Source: Flavobacterium defluvii (GTDB lineage: Bacteria > Bacteroidota > Bacteroidia > Flavobacteriales > Flavobacteriaceae). From it: a stretch of 64,000 bases of DNA. The stretch lies in assembly GCF_900129555.1 (NCBI RefSeq), contig NZ_FQWC01000003.1, positions 62,001 to 126,000 on the forward strand, given 5' to 3'. The notes beneath the pieces are model-generated. The model saw nothing but the letters and a program-made list of their open reading frames with translations, had not been told where the DNA came from and did no database searches. How positions within the stretch are numbered: the stretch's first letter is position 1; every line of letters starts with the position of its first letter. This document shows, piece by piece, positions 44,406 through 52,602 of this stretch. Position numbers and translations under genes: made by a program.

Positions 44406-46277
44406 ATGTTTTTAGAAGAATACGATGTTATTGTAGTTGGTGCAGGTCATGCAGGATCTGAAGCCGCGGCAGCGGCCGCAAATTTAGGATCCAAAACTTT
44501 GTTGGTTACAATGAGTTTGCAAAACATTGCCCAGATGTCTTGCAACCCTGCAATGGGAGGAATTGCAAAAGGACAAATTGTTCGCGAAATCGACGCGCTT
44601 GGAGGTTACTCCGGAATCGTTTCAGATCGAACTGCAATTCAGTTCAAGATGCTGAACAAATCAAAAGGACCAGCAATGTGGTCGCCAAGAGTTCAAAGTG
44701 ACAGAATGCGTTTTGCAGAAGAATGGAGAATGATGCTGGAGGGAACTCCAAATTTAGATTTTTACCAGGAGATGGTAAAAGGTCTGATTATCGAAGACGG
44801 AAAAATAAAAGGAATAAGAACTTCGCTCGGAGTTGAAATTCGATCCAAATCGGTTGTGTTGACAAACGGAACTTTTTTGAACGGATTAATTCATATTGGA
44901 GAAAAACAATTCGGCGGAGGTAGAGCAGGTGAAAGTGCCGCAACCGGAATTACCGAAGATTTGATTAAAGCCGGCTTCGAAGCTGGAAGAATGAAAACAG
45001 GAACGCCGCCACGAGTTGATGGTCGTTCTTTGGATTATTCGAAAATGAATGAAGAAAAAGGAGATGAGAAACCAGATAAGTTTTCATATTCTGATTTGAC
45101 AAAACCTTTAACGCAACAACGTTCTTGTTACATGACATACACTTCGCTGGATGTTCATGATATTTTGAGAGAAGGTTTTGATCGTTCGCCAATGTTCAAC
45201 GGAAGAATAAAAAGTTTGGGCCCGAGATATTGTCCTTCGATCGAAGATAAAATTAATCGTTTTGCAGATAAAGAACGTCACCAGCTTTTTGTTGAACCGG
45301 AAGGATGGAATACTTGTGAAGTTTATGTAAATGGGTTTTCAACTTCGCTTCCGGAAGATATTCAGTTTAAAGCATTGCGTTCTGTTGCCGGTTTTGAAAA
45401 CGTGAAATTCTTCCGTCCGGGTTACGCAATTGAATATGATTATTTTCCGCCGACACAATTAAAACATACTTTGGAAACAAAGTTAGTTGAAGGATTATAT
45501 TTTGCCGGACAAATTAATGGAACGACAGGATATGAAGAAGCTGCTTCGCAAGGTTTGATGGCCGGAATAAATGCGCATTTAAAAGTGCATGAAAAAGCGC
45601 CGTTAATTTTAAAACGTGATGAAGCGTATATTGGAGTTTTGATCGACGACTTAATTACGAAAGGAACAGAAGAACCTTATCGTATGTTTACGTCAAGAGC
45701 AGAATATAGAACTTTACTGCGACAAGATAATGCCGATTTCAGATTGACGCCAATGTCATACGAAATTGGTTTAGCTTCTGAAGATCGATTAAGAAGAATG
45801 GAATACAAATTGAACGAGTCTGAAAAGATGGTTTCATTCTTTAGAGAAACGAGTGTAACGGTTGCAGAAACAAATCCAATTTTGGAAGCGAAAGAATCGG
45901 CACCAATTTCTCAAGGCGATAAAATGTTTAAAGTTTTTTCACGTCCGCAGATTGATTTAGAAGATATGCTGAAATTTGAAAAAGTAGCAGCTTATGTGGA
46001 AGAAAATAAATTAGACAAAGAAGTTTTAGAGCAAGCCGAAATTCAGGTTAAATATTCTGGCTATATCGAAAAGGAAAGAAACAATGCTGATAAACTTACT
46101 CGTTTAGAAGAAGTGAAAATTCCGGACAATTTCGATTACCATAAAATCAAATCTATGTCAATTGAGGCAAAACAAAAATTAAGTAAAATTCGTCCCGTTA
46201 CAATTTCGCAGGCATCAAGAATCAGCGGAGTTTCACCAAGTGATATTTCTGTGCTTTTGATTTATATGGGAAGATAA
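44406..46277 (+). CDS. mnmG: tRNA uridine-5-carboxymethylaminomethyl(34) synthesis enzyme MnmG (GidA)
   Basis: A 623-residue flavoprotein that, with MnmE, modifies U34 of several tRNAs. The FAD-binding start DVIVVGAGHAGSEAAAAAA, the MnmG blocks GGIAKGQIVREIDALGG, TGTPPRVDGRS and NGTTGYEEAASQG, and the C-terminal helical domain that binds MnmE and tRNA (KLSKIRPVTISQASRISGV) are all present. mnmE is not in the window. In many bacteria mnmG lies close to oriC, and here it is flanked on both sides by parS-like sites. Confidence 0.97.
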   Translation: MFLEEYDVIVVGAGHAGSEAAAAAANLGSKTLLVTMSLQNIAQMSCNPAMGGIAKGQIVREIDALGGYSGIVSDRTAIQFKMLNKSKGPAMWSPRVQSDRMRFAEEWRMMLEGTPNLDFYQEMVKGLIIEDGKIKGIRTSLGVEIRSKSVVLTNGTFLNGLIHIGEKQFGGGRAGESAATGITEDLIKAGFEAGRMKTGTPPRVDGRSLDYSKMNEEKGDEKPDKFSYSDLTKPLTQQRSCYMTYTSLDVHDILREGFDRSPMFNGRIKSLGPRYCPSIEDKINRFADKERHQLFVEPEGWNTCEVYVNGFSTSLPEDIQFKALRSVAGFENVKFFRPGYAIEYDYFPPTQLKHTLETKLVEGLYFAGQINGTTGYEEAASQGLMAGINAHLKVHEKAPLILKRDEAYIGVLIDDLITKGTEEPYRMFTSRAEYRTLLRQDNADFRLTPMSYEIGLASEDRLRRMEYKLNESEKMVSFFRETSVTVAETNPILEAKESAPISQGDKMFKVFSRPQIDLEDMLKFEKVAAYVEENKLDKEVLEQAEIQVKYSGYIEKERNNADKLTRLEEVKIPDNFDYHKIKSMSIEAKQKLSKIRPVTISQASRISGVSPSDISVLLIYMGR

Positions 46278-46279
46278 TA

Positions 46280-46310
46280 ATTTTAGATTTCTGATTTTAG
46301 ATTTTAGATT
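46280..46310. repeat. Left arm of a perfect 31-bp inverted repeat
   Basis: Starts just after the mnmG stop codon with ATTTTAGATTTCTGATTTT; the reverse complement is at 46379-46409. It is built from TTTTAGATT words. The 68-base loop contains a degenerate parS site. Confidence 0.9.
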
Positions 46311-46319
46311 GTTTTAATC

Positions 46320-46335
46320 TGTTTTACGTGAAACT
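46320..46335. promoter_or_regulatory. Degenerate parS-like site
   Basis: TGTTTTACGTGAAACT differs from the consensus at the core C and at the last base. It sits in the loop of the 31-bp inverted repeat. Confidence 0.5.
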
Positions 46336-46378
46336 TAAAATGTTTTATGTTAGTCCAGTTTTTTAGATTCCATCAAAT

Positions 46379-46409
46379 AATCTAAAATCTAAAATCAGAA
46401 ATCTAAAAT
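46379..46409. repeat. Right arm of the 31-bp inverted repeat
   Basis: Exact reverse complement of 46280-46310. It ends 6 bases before the parS-like site at 46416. Confidence 0.9.
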
Positions 46410-46415
46410 ATAAAT

Positions 46416-46431
46416 TGTTCCACGTGAAACT
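46416..46431. promoter_or_regulatory. parS: parS-like site downstream of mnmG
   Basis: TGTTCCACGTGAAACT has the full CACGTG core and one terminal mismatch to the consensus. Confidence 0.8.
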
Positions 46432-46617
46432 ATTTTTTGAAAAAATCATTTTTAGTTTCCTGTAGAATAAAAATATTCAAAATTTGTAAAGATGAACTTT
46501 GTTCATCTTTTTACGATTTGGAGAAAATAGAAAAAATAAAAATTGTTTAGATGAATGAAATTTCCATCTTTGCAAAATTCAATGCCGAAATTATATTTAA
46601 AAACTATTAATTAAAAA

Positions 46618-47466
46618 ATGGACGTTTTAAACAAAAAACATTTTCTTACTGTAAAAGACCATTCTGTTTCGCAAGAAATTTTCGATTTGTATTATGATGA
46701 AGATCTCGATATGCTGATCACATCTCCGCAGCCGGATTTAGAAAATTTAGGAAGATATTACGAAAGCGAAGATTATATTTCGCACACAGATAATAAACGT
46801 TCGATTTTTGAAAAAGCATATCATTTTGTAAAAAGTATCGCTTTAAAAAATAAACTGAATTTAATTAATTCAGAACAATCGCAAAAAGGAAAAATTTTAG
46901 ACATTGGAGCAGGAACCGGAGATTTTTTATTAACTGCAAAAAATGACGGCTGGAATGTAATTGGTATTGAACCGAGCGACCGGGCAAAAAATATTGCAAA
47001 GCAAAAAGGAATTTCATTTGTGGAAGAAACAGCTTCTTTAGAAAATAATTCTTTTGACGTAATTACAATGTGGCACGTTTTGGAACACGTTCCAAATTTA
47101 GAAAATCAAATTAACGAATTGAAGCGTTTATTAAAACCAACTGGAACATTAATTGTTGCGGTTCCAAATTTCAAATCATTCGATGCAAAACATTACGGAG
47201 AATTTTGGGCAGCATTTGATGTGCCAATTCATTTTTGGCATTTTTCGAAAAAAGCGATAAAATCACTTTTTGAAAAAGTCGACATGAAATTAGAAAAAGT
47301 ACTTCCAATGAAATTTGATTCATTTTATGTGAGTCTTCTTTCTGAAAAATACAAAACCGGAAAAATGAATTTTATCAAAGCATTTTTCATCGGTTTAAAA
47401 TCAAATTTAAAAGCGTCTGGTACAAAAGAGTATTCATCGCACATTTATGTGCTAAAAAACAACTAA
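46618..47466 (+). CDS. Class I SAM-dependent methyltransferase
   Basis: A 282-residue protein with the methyltransferase signature ILDIGAGTGDFLLTAKNDGWNVIGIEPSD (from about 94), VITMWHVLEHVPN, and a C-terminal part (YGEFWAAFDVPIHFWHFSKKA) typical of the Methyltransf_23/UbiG-like group often linked to sugars or lipids. Substrate unknown. It begins 340 bases after mnmG. The last 9 bases belong to repeat copy A, which starts at 47458. Confidence 0.88.
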   Translation: MDVLNKKHFLTVKDHSVSQEIFDLYYDEDLDMLITSPQPDLENLGRYYESEDYISHTDNKRSIFEKAYHFVKSIALKNKLNLINSEQSQKGKILDIGAGTGDFLLTAKNDGWNVIGIEPSDRAKNIAKQKGISFVEETASLENNSFDVITMWHVLEHVPNLENQINELKRLLKPTGTLIVAVPNFKSFDAKHYGEFWAAFDVPIHFWHFSKKAIKSLFEKVDMKLEKVLPMKFDSFYVSLLSEKYKTGKMNFIKAFFIGLKSNLKASGTKEYSSHIYVLKNN

Positions 47467-47591
47467 AACGTAAAATAAGCGTATTTAAGGCGTTTTCTCA
47501 GGTAAACTGAGGGTTTGTGTTGTATTTTTTGATAAAACAGCTCTAATAAAAGCTATGAAAGTCACTTTTAATAGTGATATTTTATAGCTTT
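47458..47591 (+). repeat. Intergenic repeat family, copy A
   Basis: It runs from AACAACTAAAA at the methyltransferase stop to a strong hairpin. It shares with copy B the blocks AAAATAAGC, TTTAAGGCGTTTTCT, GAGGGTTT, TATGAAAG and TTTTAATAGTGATA in the same order and spacing. The terminal hairpin pairs AAAGCTATGAAAGTCACT (47549-47566) with AGTGATATTTTATAGCTTT (47573-47591) and is followed by T residues, so it could end a small RNA. Confidence 0.8.
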
Positions 47592-47895
47592 TTTTGCTTT
47601 CATAAAGAAAACTAATGACTCAAAAATTGACTTATTTTTGAATTTTTGTCTTGAATTTTTGTCTTTCAAATTCTAAATTTTAACGAACAAAAAATTTTGG
47701 TTTTTTGTTTTGTGATTTTTTTGAAAAATGAAAAATTTAGTAAAACGTCTCAAAAGAAATTTTTCACCTTAAAATTTCGAAAAAGACGAAATTTTAAATT
47801 TGAATTTTTTTTGCTTGTTCACTTTTGAAGAATTTTTGATCAAATTTTGAAATAGAAGTTTAAAAAAGTTTTCGTGAGAGATTTATCAGCTTAAA

Positions 47896-48024
47896 AACAG
47901 CTAAAACTCAAAATAAGCAGATTTAAGGCGTTTTCTAAGACAAAATGAGGGTTTATGTTGTGTTTTTAAAGAAGTCTTCACTAATGTAAAGTATGAAAGC
48001 CGATTTTAATAGTGATACTTTATA
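47896..48024 (+). repeat. Intergenic repeat family, copy B
   Basis: It starts AACAGCTAAAA and is offset 438 bases from copy A. The terminal stem is TAAAGTAT (47987-47994) with ATACTTTA (48015-48022). Compared with copy A (AGCTAT/ATAGCT) both arms have changed together, so base pairing is kept while sequence differs. Confidence 0.8.
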
Positions 48025-48087
48025 GGATAATTTTTAGTTATAAATAAAACCAATATCATAAATTTATAGCATTTTTTAAACTTTATG

Positions 48088-48116
48088 TTGATGCTATTTA
48101 TTTTTTTATATTTTTG
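48088..48116 (+). promoter_or_regulatory. Promoter of the OmpH-like lipoprotein gene
   Basis: TTG at 48088-48090, an 18-base spacer and TATTTTTG at 48109-48116 fully match the flavobacterial consensus, 34 bases before the ATG. Confidence 0.75.
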
Positions 48117-48150
48117 TCTTCAATACAATAAAAAATTAGAAATTTAAAAA

Positions 48151-48723
48151 ATGAAAAAAGCATTAGTAATTACCGCACTTTCAATTTTGGTTGTTTCGTG
48201 TAATAAAGCGACAGAAGCTAAAGAAGTAAAAACAGCTTATGTAGATACTTCAGTTTTGATGAAAGAGTACACTGAAGCAAAAGATCTTGAGGCTAAATAC
48301 AAAGCTCAGGCAGAAGAAAAAGGAAGACAACTACAAGCTGAAATTACTCGTTTTAAACAAGACGCTGCTAATTTTCAAAGCCAGGCACAAGCAAATGGTC
48401 AAGCTTGGGCACAACAAAGAGGAGCAGAATTGCAAAAAAGAGAGCAGCAATTAGGATATGCTCAACAAGCTTTATCACAGCAATTACAACAAGAAAGTGG
48501 TGTAGAGATGGATTCTCTTATTAGTGGAGTTAAAAAATTCATCAAAGATTACGGTAAGAAAAATGGCTATTCTTATATCTATGGAACAGGTGATGCAGCA
48601 ACAGTATTATATGCTGAAGACAAGTATGACATCACAAAGGAAATAGTTAAAGCTTTGAATGATAAATACAAAGCTGGAAAAACAGAAGAAAAACCAGCTG
48701 TTAAAGAAGAAGCTAAAAAATAA
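48151..48723 (+). CDS. OmpH/Skp family lipoprotein
   Basis: A 190-residue protein with a lipoprotein signal peptide ending in the lipobox LVVSC (Cys17), then a Skp/OmpH-like body: VKTAYVDTSVLMKEYTEAKDLEAKY, a long Gln/Ala-rich coiled coil and a C-terminal strand-turn (KKNGYSYIYGTGDAATVLYAEDKYDITKEIV). Skp-type proteins are periplasmic chaperones that hold outer-membrane proteins in tentacle-like coils; the lipid anchor is common in Bacteroidetes. The tail is Lys/Glu-rich. It has its own promoter and terminator. Confidence 0.92.
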   Translation: MKKALVITALSILVVSCNKATEAKEVKTAYVDTSVLMKEYTEAKDLEAKYKAQAEEKGRQLQAEITRFKQDAANFQSQAQANGQAWAQQRGAELQKREQQLGYAQQALSQQLQQESGVEMDSLISGVKKFIKDYGKKNGYSYIYGTGDAATVLYAEDKYDITKEIVKALNDKYKAGKTEEKPAVKEEAKK

Positions 48724-48753
48724 AAACTACCAAACTAACTAAAACTAAAATTG

Positions 48754-48788
48754 AGAAACCTAAATCCACAACGGATTTAGGTTTTTTT
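48754..48788 (+). terminator. Terminator of the OmpH-like gene
   Basis: AAACCTAAATCC, loop ACAAC, GGATTTAGGTTTTTTT. Confidence 0.9.
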
Positions 48789-48831
48789 CTTTTATAAAAA
48801 TGAGATATTTTTGACATTTAATACCTGCCGA

Positions 48832-51111
48832 ATGCAAAACGTTTCTGAAGCTGCAGCTTACACTTTACAATTCATAAATCAAACCCAAAAATCAATCTTC
48901 CTTACTGGTAAAGCCGGTACTGGAAAAACTACCTTATTGCGGGAAATTATTGCAACAACACATAAAAACACAGTAGTTGTGGCACCAACAGGAATTGCAG
49001 CTTTAAATGCAGGCGGCGTAACGATTCACTCTATGTTTCAGCTGCCGTTTTCGGCTTTTATTCCTTCATATCAGGAAAGTTCTCAGTTTACAGAAACCGT
49101 AAAGTTTGAAAACAAAGAATCGCTTCGCAGACATTTCAAAATGAATAACGTAAAGCGAAATGTAATTCGCAATATGGAACTGCTGATTATCGATGAAGTG
49201 AGTATGCTTCGCGCTGATTTACTGGATGCTATCGATTTTATGATGCAGACAGTTCGCAGAAATACCAGAGCTTTTGGCGGCGTTCAGGTGCTTTTTATTG
49301 GAGATTTATTGCAGCTTCCGCCTGTAATACGGGATGAAGAATGGCGGACTTTACGTAATTATTACAAAGGAAAATTCTTTTTTCATTCCCATGTCATCCA
49401 ACAGAATCCGCCGTTATATATTGAATTATCAAAGATTTACCGTCAGAGCGATGATGTTTTCATTTCGGTTTTAAATAATCTTCGAAACAATCAGATTACA
49501 AAAGAAGATATCGAGGTTTTAAACCAATACGTAAAACCAGATTTTGATTTAAAAATGAATCCGGGATATATAACTCTTACTACTCATAATGCAAAAGCGG
49601 ATGCCATTAACGAACAGGCAATTAATGATTTAGCAGGAAATGAATTTGTTTATCAGCCTTTTGTAGTAGGAGATTTTCCAGAGAAAATTTTTCCGGTAGA
49701 AGAAAATTTAAAGCTGAAAGTGGGTGCTCAGATTATGTTTGTAAAGAATGATTTATCATTTGAAAAAAGGTATTTTAACGGAAAAATGGGCATAATAAAA
49801 TCACTTTCTGATCAGGAAATTTTTGTTCATTTTCCTGAAGAAAATAAAACCATTGAAGTAGAAAAATACGAATGGAAAAACATTCGATACAAAGTAAACG
49901 AACTCACCAAAGAGATCGAAGAAGAGGTTTTGGGTACCTTTGCCCATTATCCGATAAAATTAGCCTGGGCAATTACAGTTCACAAAAGCCAGGGATTAAC
50001 CTTTGAAAAAGCTGCGCTCGACGTATCGCAGGTTTTTTTGCCCGGACAGGCCTATGTAGCACTTTCGCGTTTAACGTCCTTAAACGGGCTAATTTTGCTG
50101 TCTTCGATACAAATGAACGGACTTTCGAACGATCAGGATGTTATGGATTATGCTTTAAACAAAGCAACAGAAGACGATCTGAAAAATTCACTGCATTTTG
50201 AAACCAAAAATTTTATTCATAACTATTTGATAAACAGTTTCAATTGGACAGATTTAGCACAAGAATGGAGAAATCACCGTTTTAGTTATAATGAAAATGC
50301 CGTTGCCTCAGAAAAATCAAAACATTCGGTATGGGCGCATAAACGCATGGATACAATTGAAGCACTGATAGATCCATCGCAAAAATTCATTCAGCAGCTT
50401 AATAAAATCTTTAGCAAAGAAACAGTCGATTTATTGTTTGTAAAGGAAAGAGTAGAGGCCGCTTACGACTACTTTTTTAAGCCAATGGATAAATTAGTTT
50501 TAGATCTTTTAAGCAAAATGGCTGAAATACAGAAATTTAAAAAAGTAAAAGAATTTTATGAAGAATTATCTCTGCTGGACGATCTGCAGACAAAAGCGGT
50601 TTTACGTTTGATGAAAGCCAAACTGCTGGTTGAAATTGTCGTTTCTCGTGAAACAATCAGTAAAGACAGTCTTACCTCTCCGGCAATTAAAAATTATAAA
50701 ATTGAAAGAATTTCTAAAATCAAAGAAGAGTTTAAAATTGCAAATACAGACATGTTTCAGGTTGATGAACCTGTAATACGTTATTCTGCAAAAAAAGTAG
50801 ATAAAACTGCCGAAAATGGCCCAAAAAAGACCACAGTAGAAGAAACGTACGAACTCTGGCTTGCGAAAAACTCAATTGAAGATATAGCACGCATTAGAAA
50901 ACTTACTATACAAACGGTCGAATCCCATTTAATAAAACTTATCCAGGCTAAAAAAGTTGATATTTCTGATGTGCTTCCGTATGATAAAATCCTTGCTTTA
51001 CGTGATGCATTCGAATTCTATGCCGAAGAATCACTAAGTCCGTTAAAAGAAAAATACGGGGATGAATTTACATGGGATGAACTTAAGATGTTTAAAGCAA
51101 GCATAAACTGA
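48832..51111 (+). CDS. Pif1-like SF1 helicase with C-terminal HTH domain
   Basis: A 759-residue ATPase with the Pif1/RecD-like core: Walker A LTGKAGTGKTTLL (about 24-36), motif Ia VAPTGIAALNAGGVTIHSMF, Walker B LLIIDEVSMLRADLLDAID, later ITVHKSQGLTFEKAALD and QAYVALSRLTSLNGL. The C-terminus has an HTH_40-type domain (VEETYELWLAKNSIEDIARI) as found in RecQ-linked proteins. It probably unwinds DNA during repair or replication. The frame extends to a TTG at 48811; the ATG at 48832 gives the usual start. A parS-like sequence with a broken core (CGTTTCTCGTGAAACA) at 50640-50655 is coding. Confidence 0.9.
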   Translation: MQNVSEAAAYTLQFINQTQKSIFLTGKAGTGKTTLLREIIATTHKNTVVVAPTGIAALNAGGVTIHSMFQLPFSAFIPSYQESSQFTETVKFENKESLRRHFKMNNVKRNVIRNMELLIIDEVSMLRADLLDAIDFMMQTVRRNTRAFGGVQVLFIGDLLQLPPVIRDEEWRTLRNYYKGKFFFHSHVIQQNPPLYIELSKIYRQSDDVFISVLNNLRNNQITKEDIEVLNQYVKPDFDLKMNPGYITLTTHNAKADAINEQAINDLAGNEFVYQPFVVGDFPEKIFPVEENLKLKVGAQIMFVKNDLSFEKRYFNGKMGIIKSLSDQEIFVHFPEENKTIEVEKYEWKNIRYKVNELTKEIEEEVLGTFAHYPIKLAWAITVHKSQGLTFEKAALDVSQVFLPGQAYVALSRLTSLNGLILLSSIQMNGLSNDQDVMDYALNKATEDDLKNSLHFETKNFIHNYLINSFNWTDLAQEWRNHRFSYNENAVASEKSKHSVWAHKRMDTIEALIDPSQKFIQQLNKIFSKETVDLLFVKERVEAAYDYFFKPMDKLVLDLLSKMAEIQKFKKVKEFYEELSLLDDLQTKAVLRLMKAKLLVEIVVSRETISKDSLTSPAIKNYKIERISKIKEEFKIANTDMFQVDEPVIRYSAKKVDKTAENGPKKTTVEETYELWLAKNSIEDIARIRKLTIQTVESHLIKLIQAKKVDISDVLPYDKILALRDAFEFYAEESLSPLKEKYGDEFTWDELKMFKASIN

Positions 51112-51218
51112 TTATAGATTTTCCACGAAGCTTCAATTTAAAATTGATTTTGTAACTTAGAGTTTAATAGTCATAAATTTTAAGTAATTTCCATAAAAAC
51201 ATTATGTAAAATAGAAAC

Positions 51219-51977
51219 ATGAAAAAGCTTATATACATCACATTAGTTATTTTTTCTGTCACGAATGTCACGGGTCAGGAATTGAAAAAAGAATACCAAA
51301 AGTTTATTCAAACTTTTATTGAGAACGTAAAAGGAGATAAGAAAGAAGCAATTGCTAATATGATATCTTATCCGTTAAAAAGAGAAAATCCAATTCCTTC
51401 AATTAAAAATAAAGCGGAATTTATTAAACGATATTCTGAAATTTTTGATGCCAGTTTGAAGAAAGAAATAACATCGTCAAAAACCAATAAAGACTGGTCT
51501 GAAGTAGGCTGGAGAGGAATTATGCTGAATGATGGAACACTTTGGTTTGATACTGATGGAAAATTGAAAACAATCAATTATCAGTCAAAATTTGAGAAAG
51601 ATTTAAAGGCAAAGCTAATTTCTTCACAAAAGGATAAACTACATCCAAGCATAGCTAAGTTTAAAAACCCGGAATATGTTTTAGAAACATCAAAATTTAG
51701 AATTAGAATTGATGATATGGGAAATGAAAATTACAGATATGCTTCCTGGTCTGTAAAGCAAAAAATGAGTGATAAACCGGATTTAATTGTCAACAACGGA
51801 AAATGGTTTGCTGATGGCAGCGGCGGAAATCATAATTTTGAGTTTAAAAAAGGAAATTATATATACACCTGCTATATTATCGTATTAGGTGAAAAAGGTT
51901 CGCCACCGGCGCAGTTAGTCATCACACAAAACGGAAAAGAAATCCTTTCTCAGAATGCCAAAATTGTTTCACGATAA
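51219..51977 (+). CDS. Secreted hypothetical protein
   Basis: A 252-residue protein with a signal peptide (MKKLIYITLVIFSVTNVTGQ). The first half of the mature protein (FIENVKGDKKEAIANMISYPLKRENPIPSIKN, then DGTLWFDTDGKLKTINYQS) has the shape of a small NTF2-like or DUF-type periplasmic domain. The second half is beta-rich (SKFRIRIDDMGNENYRYASWSV, GNYIYTCYIIVLGEKGSPP). I cannot name a family. It is monocistronic and followed by a strong terminator. Confidence 0.7.
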   Translation: MKKLIYITLVIFSVTNVTGQELKKEYQKFIQTFIENVKGDKKEAIANMISYPLKRENPIPSIKNKAEFIKRYSEIFDASLKKEITSSKTNKDWSEVGWRGIMLNDGTLWFDTDGKLKTINYQSKFEKDLKAKLISSQKDKLHPSIAKFKNPEYVLETSKFRIRIDDMGNENYRYASWSVKQKMSDKPDLIVNNGKWFADGSGGNHNFEFKKGNYIYTCYIIVLGEKGSPPAQLVITQNGKEILSQNAKIVSR

Positions 51978-51979
51978 AC

Positions 51980-52010
51980 AAAAACCCGATTCAAACGAAT
52001 CGGGTTTTTA
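51980..52010. terminator. Bidirectional terminator
   Basis: AAAAACCCGATTC, loop AAAC, GAATCGGGTTTTT. It serves the genes ending at 51977 (plus) and 52011 (minus). Confidence 0.9.
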
Positions 52011-52481
52011 TTAAAGTGTTGACATAACCTTTTCAAGCTCTTTTTGCTGCGTTATTTGCACTAATTTGAGTTTTTGAATGTTCACCTCGTTTTCTTTAGT
52101 TTTGATTCTCTGTTTTTGAATTTCTTCACCAGTAACAGAAGTTGTATTTATCTTGTTTTCTATTTTTTGATTGGCTATCTCAAGTTTGCTGATTTTCTCT
52201 TTTGTAGATTTTAAGTTATTTTCAGATTTAACGAGTGATTTCTTCTTGTTTTCAACTTCTTTCTTTTGTTTTTCAATTTCCTTTAGTTGTTTTTGCAAAT
52301 CAGAAATTTTCTCGTCAAGCTTTCTGTGATTTTCTATCGAAATTTTTTTGGCTTCATTTTCTGCCTTTTGTAATTCGATTTCCTGTGTTCTTTGATCTTT
52401 TACAACTTGTTGTGCAATAAAGTATTGTGAGTTCATAAAAACTAATACTATAGCAAATGTTTTAAATATTTTATTCATCAT
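52011..52481 (-). CDS. Secreted coiled-coil hypothetical protein
   Basis: A 156-residue protein with a signal peptide (MMNKIFKTFAIVLVFMNSQYFIAQ) and a mature part that is almost entirely heptad-patterned, highly charged coiled coil (residues about 30-150, rich in Lys, Glu and Gln). No other domain or motif is visible. It would be a periplasmic rod-like protein. It is monocistronic. Two adjacent ATG codons (52481 and 52478) are possible starts. Confidence 0.68.
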   Translation of the reverse strand: MMNKIFKTFAIVLVFMNSQYFIAQQVVKDQRTQEIELQKAENEAKKISIENHRKLDEKISDLQKQLKEIEKQKKEVENKKKSLVKSENNLKSTKEKISKLEIANQKIENKINTTSVTGEEIQKQRIKTKENEVNIQKLKLVQITQQKELEKVMSTL

Positions 52482-52566
52482 TTTAAATTTATTTGGAACG
52501 AAATTAAATGATGAACTACTCTAAAACTGCCGTTTAAATTTTTAAAAGCAACAGAATAAGACAAAA

Positions 52567-52595
52567 AAAATCCTATTCGATAAGAATAGGATTTT
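52567..52595. terminator. Terminator of the HU/SPOR gene
   Basis: AAAATCCTATTC, loop GATAA, GAATAGGATTTT; on the minus strand eight T follow. Confidence 0.88.
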
Positions 52596-52602
52596 CAAGG
52601 AT

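Noticed and set aside
50640..50655. Additional parS site inside the helicase gene
   Set aside because: CGTTTCTCGTGAAACA breaks the CACGTG core and is coding; chance is likely.
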